This document shows, one piece after another, positions 1 through 10,049 of a stretch of DNA of 64,000 nt. Within the stretch, counting starts at the first letter, position 1. Every line of letters begins with the position of its first letter. The notes under the pieces are model-generated. The model was not told the origin of the DNA. It did not search any database and was given only the letters and a program-made list of their open reading frames with translations. The stretch covers positions 1 through 64,000 of the forward strand of contig NZ_LFCV01000030.1 in the NCBI RefSeq assembly GCF_001037465.1, read 5' to 3'. The DNA is from Xenorhabdus khoisanae. Its GTDB lineage: Bacteria; Pseudomonadota; Gammaproteobacteria; Enterobacterales; Enterobacteriaceae. A program made the translations under genes and the position numbers.

Positions 1-218
1 CATCAGGCTTGTGCTGTTCAGATATCAAGCTAACTAACTATATCGATAATATCGTGACTCTATTTAACAGGTTTATGATATTAACTAAATACATAAATAA
101 TGAGAATGTAAAAAAAAGAATTTCTATTATTCCCTTTCGTCATAAATGTAAACTTTAAATATCTATCTTTAATGAGCAGTCCGTAACCTAATTAACAGTT
201 CGCGTAAATGTTTTCTGC

Positions 219-440
219 TCAGGGATAAAAAAATCGCTTAACGCGCTGGGAAATATCCCGGAATACACTGTGCAATGGCAGTCCCATTTGGTTGACGCCT
301 GCGATCGCTTTTGTGGCCCAAGTTGATGGCAAAGCCGATGAAACCACCCTTACCCAATCAGACATCGACTGAGGCGGCCAAATCGTTCCTGAAATATAGA
401 AGATCGGCATAGTAATAAAGGTCAGTGTCCCACATGGAGA
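219..440 (-). pseudogene. Remnant of an ABC-2 type transporter permease (C-terminal end)
   Basis: An open frame on the minus strand reads like the last membrane segments of an ABC-2 exporter permease. It has a Ser-Gly-x-x-Trp-Pro motif followed by a short amphipathic stretch, then Leu-Pro-Ser-Thr and Asn-Gln-Met-Gly, the usual order at the C-terminus of YhhJ-like permeases. Only about 73 codons are open: an in-frame TAA lies at 441-443, and nothing corresponding to the ATPase-coupling or N-terminal part of the protein is present. The first Met is at 410. It overlaps the end of a fragment resembling a membrane-fusion protein. I read the two as the ends of one decayed MFP-ATPase-permease operon joined by an internal deletion. 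Family assignment is from residue pattern only. Confidence 0.45.
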
Positions 441-523
441 TTAACGACCCGACCTGTCGCTTTAGAAGCAATGATGATCTCTGGCGCACAACTTTTCCCT
501 GCAACAACAATGCCTGATCTCAT
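422..523 (-). pseudogene. Remnant of an HlyD-type membrane-fusion protein
   Basis: A 33-codon minus-strand frame ends at a TGA (424-422). It contains the stretch IIIASKATGRVVNLHV, which resembles the first biotinyl-lipoyl half-motif of HlyD/YhiI-type membrane-fusion proteins (S-K-x-x-G-R-V-x-x-L-x-V). The coiled-coil hairpin, the barrel and the N-terminal anchor are missing. The frame runs directly into the permease remnant at 219-440, the same order (fusion protein first, permease last) as in yhiI-rbbA-yhhJ operons. This fits a deletion that removed everything in between. The similarity is short, so this is a tentative call. Confidence 0.4.
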
Positions 524-864
524 CAAACCTATTTTTTTCCTATACTCTCTGTTTTTTAAAAACGATTAATCACAAAAGTTATATTGATCAATAATTGATT
601 TTATGTTGGAATAAAAAACCTTATAAAGACAAAATCCCAGATCAATAGTCTACACGCTAACCACTCAACAGAGTTTGTTAACTATTTCGTGATATCTCAG
701 ATCAGGCAATTCCGTATTGTTATCTTACTATTTCGTCATGATTTGACGATTTCCCTCTGGGTACACGGTTTATGGTTGGTAGTAAATAGAACGTAATATT
801 CTGAAATGGATAGGTTTACTGCTGGTTATCGCTCGATGTTTTTTATTTTTACAGGTTTACAGTT
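524..864. other. AT-rich upstream region of the first inverse autotransporter
   Basis: No gene is supported here. The region contains an inverted repeat ATCAAT-A-ATTGAT at 587-599 and long A/T runs. The promoter and any regulator sites of the adhesin gene starting at 865 should lie here. No strong sigma-70 promoter or Shine-Dalgarno sequence is obvious. Bases 1-218 are likewise AT-rich, and I see no gene in them. Confidence 0.5.
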
Positions 865-3800
865 ATGAAAAAAAAATTCGATAAGCCGCGGCTACAGAAT
901 CAGCAAAATAGGCTGAAACGTGTAGCATGGGTGAACATTATCACTCAATTTGTGTTTCCGGTTACTGGCGCATTTGCCCCCGCTATCGCTAGTGCCAAAA
1001 CACAAGCGACTTTTCAAAATGAAAAATTAGCACGACCAACAGAGCCTTATATCCTGAAATCAGGGGAAACCGTCAATACCGTCGCCAAGCGCTACGGTTT
1101 AACCGTCACTGACCTGAAAAAAATTAATCAACTACGCACCTTCAGCAAACCTTTTATGACACTTGGTGCCGGCAGCGAAATTGATGTCCCTAAACCTCGA
1201 ACCAATAAATTTCTGCCTTTCAACTATTCTTCGTTAGATCAATCTTCATTGAACAAAACTTCTGCTTCGGATGAAGAGTCACATCGTCTGGCTGAGGTTG
1301 CCTCTCAGGTTGGTCATCTATTAATCAATAACAACATTAAGAACGGAGCAATAAATCAATTAGGCAATCTGGTCACGAGTGAGGCTAATCAACAAATTAA
1401 AAATTGGTTAGCACATTACGGCACAGTTCGTGTGCAAACCAATGTGGATAGTCATGGAAGCCTGAATGGCAGCCAGTTAGATATGTTGTTGCCACTGCAT
1501 GATACCCACAGCCGGCTGGATTTTACCCAGTTCGGTTTCCGCCGTATCGATAAACGCAATACTCTCAATATCGGGCTAGGAGAACGTCGTTTTTTTGATG
1601 GCTGGATGTTCGGCTACAATGCTTTCCTTGACCATGATTTCACCGGTGATAATACCCGATTTGGCCTCGGTGCCGAATATGCCCGTGATTATCTGAAATT
1701 GGGCGCAAACGGCTATCTCCGCTTAAGCAACTGGAAAGAATCACCTCTTCTGACTGACTATGATGAGCGACCAGCCAATGGATTCGATCTGAGAGTACAA
1801 GGCTATGCCCCCGCCTTACCACAACTCGGCGGTAAGTTAGTATATGAACAGTATTTCGGGAATGAAGTTAGCTTAATCAATAAAGATCACCGAAGCCAGA
1901 ATCCTTCTATGTTTACGGTCGGAATTAATTATACTCCGGTTCCACTGCTGACTTTCGGCATTGAGCGCAAACAAGAGATGTCCGGTAACGGAGAAACACA
2001 GTTCAATATGGAATTGAATTATGTCATCGGCACTCCGTGGTCAGAACAGATTAATCCAGATGCCGTAGCATTCAAGCATTCTCTGCAAGGCAGTCGCTAT
2101 GATTTGGTCGATCGTAATAATCAAATTGTTCTGGAATACCGCAAACGTGAAGTGATCTCTCTGGCAATGGAGAACCAGATTATCGGTCATGAGAATGAAA
2201 CCAAACCTCTCCATATCAGCGTTAACAGCAAGTATGGATTTAAAGATATTCAATGGGAAGCCACGAGCCTATTTGTCAATGGCGGTAAAATCCAACATCA
2301 GGGCGGGACAAACTATCTGCTGACTCTGCCGAAATATCAACCACAGGGTAATAATATCTACACGGTAGGTGCCGTTGCTTATGATGAACAAGGCAATACG
2401 TCCAAACGAGTAGAAATGCAGGTGCAGGTACTCCCAGCAGAAATCAATGTCAATAGCTCTGCCTTTACAGCAAAAGATAAAGAGCTACTGGCGGATAATC
2501 GCGATACGACTCTTCTGACATTGACCCTGAAAGATAAAGATGGCAAGCCAGTCAAAGGGATTGCTTCCGAAATCAAATTAATCTCCAGTGGATTGAGTGG
2601 AGAAGGTCGCGATCCACAGATCGAAAAAATGCAAGAGACTCAGCCGGGCGTTTATAAATCCCATCTTACTGCGGGTGAAAAGATTGGGGTATTAAAAATT
2701 ACGCCAGAAGTGAATGGGACTACCCTCAAACCTGTCGAAATCATGTTCGTACATCCAAGTACACCACTCGTCAAAAATTTAACCATCGTTGGCAAATTGG
2801 AGATGGGGCAAACCCTGAGTGCATCCTATACCTTTTACGCCAATGAAGGCGATACAACGGATAAATCCCGTTATGTATGGGGGAATAAAGACAATATTGA
2901 TATTAGCAAAGGGCATACGATTACTGAGTCCGGCAAGCTCCCTAACTATACACTGACACAAGCAGATGCGGGGACAGTGAAAGCGATCGCGGTACAGGCA
3001 CAAAACGCCCTTGGCCTTATCGGGAATACCCAAACTGTTGATACCAGCATGAGTACCGAACAAGGCAACCATACCCACGATGGAGGAAAAGGGGGAACTG
3101 TCAGGGGACTTGCCGATGATGTCATCATCACAACAAGTGCTGATAAGGCAAAGAAAGATGCCCCAATTACATTAAAGCTCAAAACCCTCTATCACGGGAA
3201 GCTGGTCAGAAATGTGGACGTCAGAATGAACGCTATTAAGTCTCTGAATCGCCAGAATGTTGCTGAAAAACCCACCCTATTATTCAATGGAAAAACAACT
3301 GAATATCAGGATTTCACTGATGAAAACGGTATGCTCAATATTACCGTGACCGATCCAAACGGGCTTGGTGTGAAGACGACATTCTCTGTCACTGCGGATG
3401 GTACTGCGCCGCCACAAACTAAGGATATGATCTTTACAGTTCCAACCAGCCCGGATGTTCCTGTCGCTAATTTTTGGGGGCATATGGCTGAAACCATGGT
3501 CGGTAAAAATGGCGAAGTCTTTAACCGGCCCAAGTTACAAGCAGAATTAAAAGCCTTAGGTATGGCAGGAATGACCACCTATGTTGAAAATGGTGAAATT
3601 TGGCCACGTCGTGTCTACAAAGGAGCAGAATGGTACTGTCGGAAAACACATGACACGCTGCCAACAGTAAATGAGCTGTGGGATCTGTACCTCGCCCATC
3701 CCGATAATACTATGCATGATGTATACGGCTGGCCACAAGATCGCTCCTATCGCTCTTCAAGCCCGGGGATAGACGAAAAAGGTAAAAATGCCCATTTTGC

Positions 3801-3873
3801 CGTGAATATCGACAAAGGGTTCGAACACGTTATTAATGAAATAGTCACCGACTACGTTATCTGCAAGGAATAA
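865..3873 (+). CDS. Intimin/invasin-like inverse autotransporter with LysM and C-terminal lectin-like domain
   Basis: A 1002-residue outer-membrane adhesin of the intimin/invasin (type Ve) family. A basic N-terminus and hydrophobic segment ending near residue 44 (A-I-A-S-A) look like an extended signal peptide. A LysM peptidoglycan-binding domain follows at about residues 61-110. The conserved inverse-autotransporter beta-barrel covers about 145-400, with ERPANGFDLR, GGKLVYEQYFG and the linker YDLVDRNNQIVLEYRK as hallmarks. Ig-like passenger domains follow. The last ~120 residues resemble the C-type-lectin-like end of invasins (LPTVNELWDLYLAHP, GWPQ), with Cys925 and Cys1000 placed for a disulfide. 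It probably binds host or bacterial surface ligands, which are unknown. The Shine-Dalgarno before 865 is weak, but the signal peptide supports this start. The neighbouring decayed transporter suggests a variable locus. Confidence 0.88.
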   Translation: MKKKFDKPRLQNQQNRLKRVAWVNIITQFVFPVTGAFAPAIASAKTQATFQNEKLARPTEPYILKSGETVNTVAKRYGLTVTDLKKINQLRTFSKPFMTLGAGSEIDVPKPRTNKFLPFNYSSLDQSSLNKTSASDEESHRLAEVASQVGHLLINNNIKNGAINQLGNLVTSEANQQIKNWLAHYGTVRVQTNVDSHGSLNGSQLDMLLPLHDTHSRLDFTQFGFRRIDKRNTLNIGLGERRFFDGWMFGYNAFLDHDFTGDNTRFGLGAEYARDYLKLGANGYLRLSNWKESPLLTDYDERPANGFDLRVQGYAPALPQLGGKLVYEQYFGNEVSLINKDHRSQNPSMFTVGINYTPVPLLTFGIERKQEMSGNGETQFNMELNYVIGTPWSEQINPDAVAFKHSLQGSRYDLVDRNNQIVLEYRKREVISLAMENQIIGHENETKPLHISVNSKYGFKDIQWEATSLFVNGGKIQHQGGTNYLLTLPKYQPQGNNIYTVGAVAYDEQGNTSKRVEMQVQVLPAEINVNSSAFTAKDKELLADNRDTTLLTLTLKDKDGKPVKGIASEIKLISSGLSGEGRDPQIEKMQETQPGVYKSHLTAGEKIGVLKITPEVNGTTLKPVEIMFVHPSTPLVKNLTIVGKLEMGQTLSASYTFYANEGDTTDKSRYVWGNKDNIDISKGHTITESGKLPNYTLTQADAGTVKAIAVQAQNALGLIGNTQTVDTSMSTEQGNHTHDGGKGGTVRGLADDVIITTSADKAKKDAPITLKLKTLYHGKLVRNVDVRMNAIKSLNRQNVAEKPTLLFNGKTTEYQDFTDENGMLNITVTDPNGLGVKTTFSVTADGTAPPQTKDMIFTVPTSPDVPVANFWGHMAETMVGKNGEVFNRPKLQAELKALGMAGMTTYVENGEIWPRRVYKGAEWYCRKTHDTLPTVNELWDLYLAHPDNTMHDVYGWPQDRSYRSSSPGIDEKGKNAHFAVNIDKGFEHVINEIVTDYVICKE

Positions 3874-3881
3874 TGCTATCA

Positions 3882-3903
3882 ATCCGCCCCGATTGGGGCG
3901 GAT
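3882..3903 (+). terminator. Stem-loop after the inverse autotransporter gene
   Basis: A perfect 9-bp GC-rich stem (ATCCGCCCC / GGGGCGGAT) with a GATT loop starts 8 bases after the stop codon. The following bases are only weakly T-rich, so intrinsic termination is probable but not certain. Confidence 0.6.
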
Positions 3904-4033
3904 AACCCTTTCCACACCAATTCCTTTCCTATAAATAGATTATCCTGCCAATGCCCTATTGACGGCGTTAAATTTAACCTTTGATAATGGCACATCAAAT
4001 ATATAGTCGTTATTAATCATACAATGAAAAGAT

Positions 4034-5731
4034 ATGTACGAATTTAACCTCGTGTTGTTATTACTCCAGCAGATGTGTATTTATCTGGTGATCGCCTGGC
4101 TGCTGAGTAAAACCCCCCTGTTTATTCCTCTACTGCAAGTTACCGTCCGTTTGCCACATAAGATGATGTGTTACGTTATCTTTTCCATCTTTTGCATTAT
4201 GGGAACGTATTTTGGGTTGAATGTGAATGACTCGATTGCCAACACACGCGCGATTGGTGCTGTACTCGGCGGTTTTCTCGGTGGGCCAACCGTAGGGGCA
4301 ATGGTCGGATTCACTGGCGGCTTACACCGTTATTCTCTCGGTGGAATGACTGCATTTAGTTGCATGGTATCCACCATTGTAGAAGGCGTACTTGGTGGCC
4401 TTGTCCATATTTACCTGATGAAACGGGGACAAATTAATAAGCTACTGAATCCGTGGACGGCGGCCGTTGTCACTTTCTTTGCTGAATGCACCCAAATGGG
4501 GATTATTCTGCTACTTGCTAATCCGTTCAATGAAGCATGGAATCTGGTGAAGGATATAGCAGCCCCGATGATTATCGCCAACAGTATTGGTGCAGCGATG
4601 TTTATCCGCATCTTATTGGACAGACGCGCCATTTTTGAAAAATATACCAGCGCCTTTTCTGCCCAGGCCTTGAAAATTGCTGTCTGTACAGAAGGGATTC
4701 TGCGTAAGGGATTCAATGAAGATAACAGTATGCGTGTAGCAAAAGTCATCTATCAGGAATTAGAAATTGGCGCAGTCGCTATCACTGACAGAGAAAAGTT
4801 ACTGGCATTTATTGGTCTCGGTTCTGATCATCACCTGCCCGGTACGCCTATTGCTTCCGAACAGTCACGTCGCGCGATTGAAAATAATGAAGTCGTGTAT
4901 GCCGATGGGAATGAAATCCCTTATTGTTGTTCCCTTAGTCCAATTTGTAAACTTGGCTCGACGCTGGTGATCCCTTTACGGGGAGAAAATCAGAAGGTGA
5001 TCGGTACTATTAAACTTTACGAAGCCAAAAACCGTTTATTCAGCTCCATCAATCGTACCTTGGGTGAGGGAATTGCCAGTCTACTTTCAGCCCAGATTCT
5101 TGCCGGACAGTATGAGCGGAATAAGCAATCTTTACTGCAATCAGAAGTGAAGCTGCTTCACGCGCAAGTGAATCCTCACTTTTTATTCAATGCCCTAAAT
5201 ACACTACAAGCAGTTATCCGTCGAGATAGCCAACAAGCCAGCCAGCTTGTGCAGTATCTTTCGACATTCTTCCGCAAGAATTTGAAGCGGCCTGAAGAGA
5301 TTGCCACGCTGGAAAATGAAATAGAACATGTGAATGCTTACTTACAAATTGAGAAAGCGCGCTTCCGTGAACGTCTTCAGATTGCCATAGAAATACCGGA
5401 ATCCCTGCGCAATGCAAAACTACCTGCATTTTCCCTACAACCGATGGTAGAAAATGCCATTAAACATGGCACATCACAGTTACTTGATACAGGAAGAATT
5501 ACGATTAGAGCGCACCAGGAAGCCAATTTGCTATTGGTGGAGATTGAAGATAATGCGGGACTTTATTGTCCAAAACAAATGGGAGACGGACTTGGAATGA
5601 GTCTGGTAGATAAACGTCTACAGCTCCGTTATGGTAAACCCTATGGCGTGAAAGTTGATTGCCAGCCCGAAGAATTTACCCGTGTCATTTTATGTTTACC
5701 ATTGGAAAAAGAGGCGAAAAAAGCGGCGTAA
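4034..5731 (+). CDS. btsS: Sensor histidine kinase BtsS (LytS family)
   Basis: Inner-membrane sensor kinase of the BtsS/BtsR (YehU/YehT) system. In E. coli it is a high-affinity pyruvate receptor that phosphorylates BtsR. The 565 residues match the usual length. The N-terminal half carries about six membrane segments of the 5TM-5TMR_LYT type, up to about residue 195. A GAF-like region follows at about 210-340. The kinase core has the H-box [16 protein letters not shown], with the phospho-accepting His at residue 382. The N-box ENAIKHG and a Gly-rich GDGLGMSLV segment follow. Its stop codon is two bases from the btsR start, so the two are surely co-transcribed. The target transporter btsT is not in this window. 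Confidence 0.95.
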   Translation: MYEFNLVLLLLQQMCIYLVIAWLLSKTPLFIPLLQVTVRLPHKMMCYVIFSIFCIMGTYFGLNVNDSIANTRAIGAVLGGFLGGPTVGAMVGFTGGLHRYSLGGMTAFSCMVSTIVEGVLGGLVHIYLMKRGQINKLLNPWTAAVVTFFAECTQMGIILLLANPFNEAWNLVKDIAAPMIIANSIGAAMFIRILLDRRAIFEKYTSAFSAQALKIAVCTEGILRKGFNEDNSMRVAKVIYQELEIGAVAITDREKLLAFIGLGSDHHLPGTPIASEQSRRAIENNEVVYADGNEIPYCCSLSPICKLGSTLVIPLRGENQKVIGTIKLYEAKNRLFSSINRTLGEGIASLLSAQILAGQYERNKQSLLQSEVKLLHAQVNPHFLFNALNTLQAVIRRDSQQASQLVQYLSTFFRKNLKRPEEIATLENEIEHVNAYLQIEKARFRERLQIAIEIPESLRNAKLPAFSLQPMVENAIKHGTSQLLDTGRITIRAHQEANLLLVEIEDNAGLYCPKQMGDGLGMSLVDKRLQLRYGKPYGVKVDCQPEEFTRVILCLPLEKEAKKAA

Positions 5732-5733
5732 AT

Positions 5734-6453
5734 ATGAATATATTGATTGTTGATGATGAACCTCTGGCTCGTGAGAATCTACGTTGTCTGTTGGAAGAGG
5801 AAACGGATATTCAAATCATCGGTGAGTGTGCCAACGCAGTGGAAGCGATTGGTGCCATTCATCGTCTGAAACCGGATGTGGTTTTCCTCGATATTCAAAT
5901 GCCCCGCATTACCGGATTGGAAATGGTGGGAATGCTCGACCCTGATCATCGTCCTTATATTGTTTTTTTAACCGCGTTTGATGAATATGCGGTGCAAGCC
6001 TTTGAAGAGCATGCGTTCGATTATCTATTAAAGCCGCTGGAAAAAGAGCGTCTGAGCAAAACGTTGCAACGGCTGCGCTCTGGCTATCAAAAGCAAAATC
6101 TGGCGGATCTGCAACGCGAAGATGAGCAACTGAAATATATTCCTTGTACCGGATATAGCCGGATATGGCTGATGCCATTGGATGATGTTCTGTATGCCAC
6201 TTCCCGCCTGAGTGGTGTGTATGTTATGAATGCCAATGGTCAGGAAGGTTTTACTGAGTTGACTCTGCGCACACTGGAAACCCGTACATCCCTGACCCGC
6301 TGTCATCGTCAGTATCTGGTTAATATGTCCCAATTGCGGGAAATTGTTTTTGGTGAAAATGGGCAGGCAGAATTGGTGTTAAGCAATGATGCATGTATTC
6401 CCGTCAGCCGTCGTTATCTGAAACCGCTAAAAGAAGAGCTGGGGTTAAATTAA
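5734..6453 (+). CDS. btsR: LytTR-family response regulator BtsR
   Basis: A 239-residue response regulator. The receiver domain (about 1-120) has acidic residues in IVDDEP, the phospho-acceptor Asp53 in FLDIQMP, and the conserved Thr and Lys ([15 protein letters not shown]). The C-terminal LytTR DNA-binding domain covers about 135-235 ([25 protein letters not shown]). The start at 5734 gives the family N-terminus and follows the btsS stop with a 2-base gap. An upstream in-frame ATG at 5659 lies inside btsS and would add 25 foreign residues. In E. coli the phosphorylated protein activates the pyruvate importer gene btsT; the same role here is inferred. Confidence 0.95.
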   Translation: MNILIVDDEPLARENLRCLLEEETDIQIIGECANAVEAIGAIHRLKPDVVFLDIQMPRITGLEMVGMLDPDHRPYIVFLTAFDEYAVQAFEEHAFDYLLKPLEKERLSKTLQRLRSGYQKQNLADLQREDEQLKYIPCTGYSRIWLMPLDDVLYATSRLSGVYVMNANGQEGFTELTLRTLETRTSLTRCHRQYLVNMSQLREIVFGENGQAELVLSNDACIPVSRRYLKPLKEELGLN

Positions 6454-6509
6454 TCACTGTTTGAGGCATAATCTCGTCACCCTACAGGAAAAATAAACAA
6501 AGGAAATGA

Positions 6510-6686
6510 TCTTGGCTGATTATAGGAGGGCTGAGTGCGGTAGAAGAGCGCATTTTGCAGGAAGTCGCTCATGCTGGTTTCAGAGGCAAACTAAGAAAAA
6601 CCGTTATTCATCAAGGTGAGCGCTTACTTTCAGATATTGAAACCAAAGGCGAGTTGAATAAACGTATATCCAAAAAACCAACCTAA
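6510..6686 (+). pseudogene. Unidentified open frame without start codon (possible gene remnant)
   Basis: Between btsR and the deaD terminator one plus-strand frame stays open for 58 codons, from just after a TGA (6507-6509) to a TAA (6684-6686). It has no ATG. The translation is rich in charged residues and looks protein-like (for example VEERILQEVAHAGFRGKL and GERLLSDIETKGEL), unlike random AT-rich DNA. I do not recognise the family. It may be the 3' end of a degraded gene. A different-frame ATG at 6506 follows an AAGG-type sequence but gives an unconvincing peptide. The rest of 6454-6812 holds only the deaD terminator. Confidence 0.3.
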
Positions 6687-6711
6687 ATTTCATATGATGT
6701 AAACGTAAAAA

Positions 6712-6737
6712 ACCCTTTCTCCGTAAAGAGAAAGGGT
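6712..6737. terminator. Intrinsic terminator of deaD (bidirectional)
   Basis: A perfect 10-bp stem, ACCCTTTCTC / GAGAAAGGGT, with a 6-base loop. On the minus strand it is followed by a T run, so it ends deaD transcription. On the plus strand a shorter T-rich stretch could also serve btsR. Confidence 0.8.
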
Positions 6738-6812
6738 CTTATTTAATACATCATTGCGATACTTTCAATGCAACAGCTAACCGCCAATCAAGTCAGGCGT
6801 TAACGTATTTGC

Positions 6813-8807
6813 TTATACGTTGCTAGTGCTGTTGCCACTGCTTTGACGACGACGTGGAGCACCGCCATTGAAATCATCGTTACTACGGCCACGGAAAGAG
6901 CCACGCTCACCACCGCCACGACGTTCGTTGTTAAAACGACGACCACCGTTACCGTTATTGCCAAAACCATCACGCTCACGACGTGGGCCATTGCCACCGT
7001 TGCCAGCGTTGCCAGCGTTGCCAGCGTTACCAGCGTTACCGCCATTACCATTACGGCCACCACCACGACGTTCACGGCGCTCAAATGGTTGTGCATCACC
7101 CATTAACTGCATGTTCATTGGTTTGTTCAGAATACGGGTACGCGTGAAGTGAGACAGCACCTCCCCTGGCATTCCTTTTGGCAGCTCAATCGTAGAGTGA
7201 GACGCAAACAGCTTGATATTACCGATATAACGGCTGCTGATATCACCTTCGTTCGCAATTGCACCTACAATGTGGCGAACTTCAACGCCATCATCACGGC
7301 CTACTTCAATGCGATACAGTTCCATGTCACCCACATCGCGACGCTCACGACGAGGACGATCACCTCTGTCACCACGGTCGCCACGATCACCACGGTCACC
7401 TCTGTCACCACGGTCGCCAAAAGCATTACCGTTACGGCGACGGTCATCACGATCGTTGAATTCACGGCGAGGACGACGTACTGGATCTGGTGGCAGAATC
7501 AGTGGGCGCTCGCCTTGTGCCATTTTCAGCAGGGCTGCGGCCAGTGTTTCCATGTCCAGCTCTTCACCAGTACCCAGTTTAGACAACAGAGCACGGTATT
7601 GATCCAGATCGCTGCTTTCCAGTTGCTGCTGAACATTAGCCGCGAATTTCTCCAGACGACGCTGGCTCAGAAGTTCTGCATTTGGCAGTTCAACTTCTGG
7701 GATCGTCAGTTTCATAGTGCGTTCAACGTTACGCAGCAGGCGGCGTTCACGGTTTTCAACAAACAACAGGGCACGACCCGCACGACCTGCACGACCAGTA
7801 CGGCCGATACGGTGTACATAAGACTCTGCGTCCATTGGGATGTCGTAGTTCACAACCAAACTAATGCGCTCAACGTCCAAACCACGAGCTGCAACGTCAG
7901 TTGCAATCAGAATGTCCAAACGGCCATCTTTCAAGCGCTCAAGTGTCTGTTCACGCAAAGCCTGGTTCATATCACCATTCAGTGCCGCTGAGTTGTAGCC
8001 GTTACGCTCCAGAGTTTCTGCCACTTCCAGCGTTGCATTCTTGGTACGCACGAAAATAATCGCAGCATCAAAATCTTCTGCTTCGAGGAAACGTACCAGC
8101 GCTTCATTTTTACGCACTCCGTACACAGACCAGTAGCTCTGGCTGATGTCAGGACGGTTCGTAACACTGCTTTGAATACGAACTTCCTGTGGGTCATTCA
8201 TGAAACGACGGGTAATGCGGCGAATCGCTTCAGGCATGGTTGCTGAGAACAGTGCAGTCTGATGTTCAGCAGGGATCTGGCTCATGATGTTTTCAACATC
8301 TTCGATAAAGCCCATACGCAACATTTCGTCGGCTTCATCCAATACCAGACCTTTCAGGTTGGACAGATCCAATGTTCCACGTTTCAGATGGTCCAGCAGA
8401 CGGCCTGGTGTTCCCACAACAACTTGTGGTCCCTGACGCAGAGCACGTAATTGGACGTCATAGCGCTGCCCACCATAAAGTGCAACAACATTCACGTTAC
8501 GCATGTGCTTGGAGAAATCTGAACATGCTTCGGCAACCTGTACCGCCAGTTCACGGGTTGGTGCTAACACAAGGATCTGTGGAGCTTTAAGTTCAGCATC
8601 AATGTTATGCAGTAAAGGTAAGCTGAATGCCGCAGTCTTACCACTACCAGTCTGTGCCATACCCAGCACGTCACTACCGTTCAGCAGGTGTGGAATACAT
8701 TGTTGTTGAATAGGAGAAGGCTTCTCATAGCCCAAGTCTTCCAGTGCAGAAAGAATAGGTGCTGATAATCCTAAATCAGCAAAAGAGATTTCAGTCTCAG
8801 TGGTCAT
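6813..8807 (-). CDS. deaD: Cold-shock DEAD-box RNA helicase DeaD (CsdA)
   Basis: ATP-dependent RNA helicase acting in 50S ribosome assembly and mRNA decay at low temperature. The helicase core carries the Q motif, Walker A AQTGSGKT, the DEAD box [12 protein letters not shown], and motif [13 protein letters not shown]. The C-terminal part has the DeaD RNA-recognition domain ([20 protein letters not shown]). The tail is unusually long, giving 664 residues against 629 in E. coli. The extra length comes from low-complexity Gly/Asp/Arg and Asn/Ala/Gly repeats. The start at 8807 follows GAGG by about ten bases and matches the family N-terminus; the ATG 15 bases upstream overlaps that Shine-Dalgarno. 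It is the last gene of the pnp-nlpI-deaD segment and is followed by a strong terminator. Confidence 0.97.
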   Translation of the reverse strand: MTTETEISFADLGLSAPILSALEDLGYEKPSPIQQQCIPHLLNGSDVLGMAQTGSGKTAAFSLPLLHNIDAELKAPQILVLAPTRELAVQVAEACSDFSKHMRNVNVVALYGGQRYDVQLRALRQGPQVVVGTPGRLLDHLKRGTLDLSNLKGLVLDEADEMLRMGFIEDVENIMSQIPAEHQTALFSATMPEAIRRITRRFMNDPQEVRIQSSVTNRPDISQSYWSVYGVRKNEALVRFLEAEDFDAAIIFVRTKNATLEVAETLERNGYNSAALNGDMNQALREQTLERLKDGRLDILIATDVAARGLDVERISLVVNYDIPMDAESYVHRIGRTGRAGRAGRALLFVENRERRLLRNVERTMKLTIPEVELPNAELLSQRRLEKFAANVQQQLESSDLDQYRALLSKLGTGEELDMETLAAALLKMAQGERPLILPPDPVRRPRREFNDRDDRRRNGNAFGDRGDRGDRGDRGDRGDRGDRPRRERRDVGDMELYRIEVGRDDGVEVRHIVGAIANEGDISSRYIGNIKLFASHSTIELPKGMPGEVLSHFTRTRILNKPMNMQLMGDAQPFERRERRGGGRNGNGGNAGNAGNAGNAGNGGNGPRRERDGFGNNGNGGRRFNNERRGGGERGSFRGRSNDDFNGGAPRRRQSSGNSTSNV
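7002..7037. repeat. Four tandem 9-bp units in the deaD tail
   Basis: Three identical GCCAGCGTT units and a fourth with one change (ACCAGCGTT) lie in a row. On the coding strand they encode Asn-Ala-Gly repeats in the C-terminal tail of DeaD. Copy-number change would keep the frame. Confidence 0.85.
7356..7418. repeat. Seven tandem Gly-Asp-Arg codon repeats in deaD
   Basis: Seven consecutive 9-bp units encode Gly-Asp-Arg in the linker after the helicase core. Synonymous codon differences between units (CGT/AGA, GAC/GAT) show higher-order duplication. The basic tract is probably unstructured and RNA-binding. Confidence 0.85.
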
Positions 8808-8927
8808 GTAATGGTGCCTCATTAATCGTGGCGGCCAGTCTACATAACACAGTGAAAAGAATTTCTGTCATTTTCATTTAAAATGTGAACTGGCTCAAAT
8901 TATGTTATTAAACGAACAAACAAGCCC

Positions 8928-8945
8928 CCACCTCGCAAGATGTGG
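8928..8945 (-). terminator. Weak stem-loop between nlpI and deaD
   Basis: On the minus strand CCACATC / GAGGTGG forms an interrupted stem with a TTGC loop, followed by a G- and T-rich stretch. It could attenuate read-through from nlpI into deaD. Confidence 0.4.
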
Positions 8946-8977
8946 ACTTAAAAATCTGTCGTGAAAATGTTCGTCAG

Positions 8978-9862
8978 CTATTGTTGGTTCGATTCCGATA
9001 AATCATCTTGTCTTTGGCCTAGTAGCGCCAATTCCAACAATGCGTAGCGGTGCTCAACAAAGTTATGAACATTGTTAGCTACCGTCAGCTTGAATAACGC
9101 AGCTGCGCTATCCTCATCCCCCAGACTTAGGTAATGTTTACCTAAATAGAAGTCAGTTTCACTGAGATGCTCAGCGAGCGAAGTGTTATCCGCTGAATTC
9201 TGTTGTAAACGCTCCATCAATATTTTCTCACTGATTTTGCCTAAATAGAATTCAACGATATTCCAGCCCCATAGCCCCCGGTTCGCTTTGTCAAAATGGT
9301 GCGACAAATTAGTCATTGCAACCTTAGGATCGATTTTCACTTCCACAAGGTACAACCACAACGAACGGAAGGGATCATTTGGATCGTCTTGATAAAACGC
9401 CTGCAGATCATCCTGCGCCAATCGATAACGGCCACCGTAATACAGTGCAATGCCGCGATTCATTCGCGCGTAATTGTAAGTTGGATCAAGCTCTAAAACA
9501 GAATCAAACGCTTCATAGGCAGAATCAAAATTACCTGCCTGCGTAAAATAAATTCCTAGATAATTAAAAATCTCAGGAATATCAGGACGGAGAGACAAAG
9601 CCACTGAAAAATCATTCTGCGCCAGTGCCCTCAGCCCGAGGCTATCATACAGCACACCTCTTTCATATAAAAGCTGTGCATACTCATCTTCCGTAAGTGA
9701 CCGACTCGCAAGTATTTGCTCCATGCGAGCCAGAATAACCTCTTGTTGCAATGTCGGTTGTAATGGAATAGCAATAACTTCATTTTTACGCCATCCAGTG
9801 CTGCCACATCCCACAAGGAGAAAAATAGCCGCAACATACCACCAGCGCAGAAAAGAATTCAT
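8978..9862 (-). CDS. nlpI: Lipoprotein NlpI
   Basis: A 294-residue outer-membrane lipoprotein, identical in length to the E. coli protein. A short signal sequence ends in the lipobox LVGC, with lipidated Cys19. Tetratricopeptide repeats follow, with the typical A-x-x-x-Y/F-x-x-A-L-x-L-x-P pattern around residues 60-165 ([32 protein letters not shown]). In E. coli NlpI is an adaptor that delivers peptidoglycan hydrolases such as MepS to the protease Prc and affects cell division and vesicle formation. It lies 188 bp downstream of pnp, with which it is partly co-transcribed in E. coli. Confidence 0.97.
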   Translation of the reverse strand: MNSFLRWWYVAAIFLLVGCGSTGWRKNEVIAIPLQPTLQQEVILARMEQILASRSLTEDEYAQLLYERGVLYDSLGLRALAQNDFSVALSLRPDIPEIFNYLGIYFTQAGNFDSAYEAFDSVLELDPTYNYARMNRGIALYYGGRYRLAQDDLQAFYQDDPNDPFRSLWLYLVEVKIDPKVAMTNLSHHFDKANRGLWGWNIVEFYLGKISEKILMERLQQNSADNTSLAEHLSETDFYLGKHYLSLGDEDSAAALFKLTVANNVHNFVEHRYALLELALLGQRQDDLSESNQQ

Positions 9863-10011
9863 TTCCCACTCCCGAAGTCAGACATTAATCAGAATGCCCA
9901 GTTACTCCACCCACATTGTATATTTCAGGCATCCTGCCCAAAACTGACTTTTCCCTTCAACTTCGAACTATAGCGTTATTGACTGCAATTCAAAATAAAT
10001 TAGGGATAAAC

Positions 10012-10033
10012 GGCGCCCTTTTTACAGGACGCC
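10012..10033 (-). other. Intercistronic stem-loop pnp-nlpI
   Basis: GGCGTCC pairs with GGGCGCC (one G-U pair) about 20 bases after the pnp stop. No T tract follows, so I read it as an mRNA-stabilising or processing structure rather than an intrinsic terminator. Confidence 0.4.
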
Positions 10034-10049
10034 GCGCTTTACGTCAAAT

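Noticed and set aside
7149-7991. 280-codon plus-strand frame antisense to deaD
   Set aside because: Its Thr-, Phe- and Gln-rich translation is the antisense shadow of the conserved helicase; no start signals and no family resemblance.
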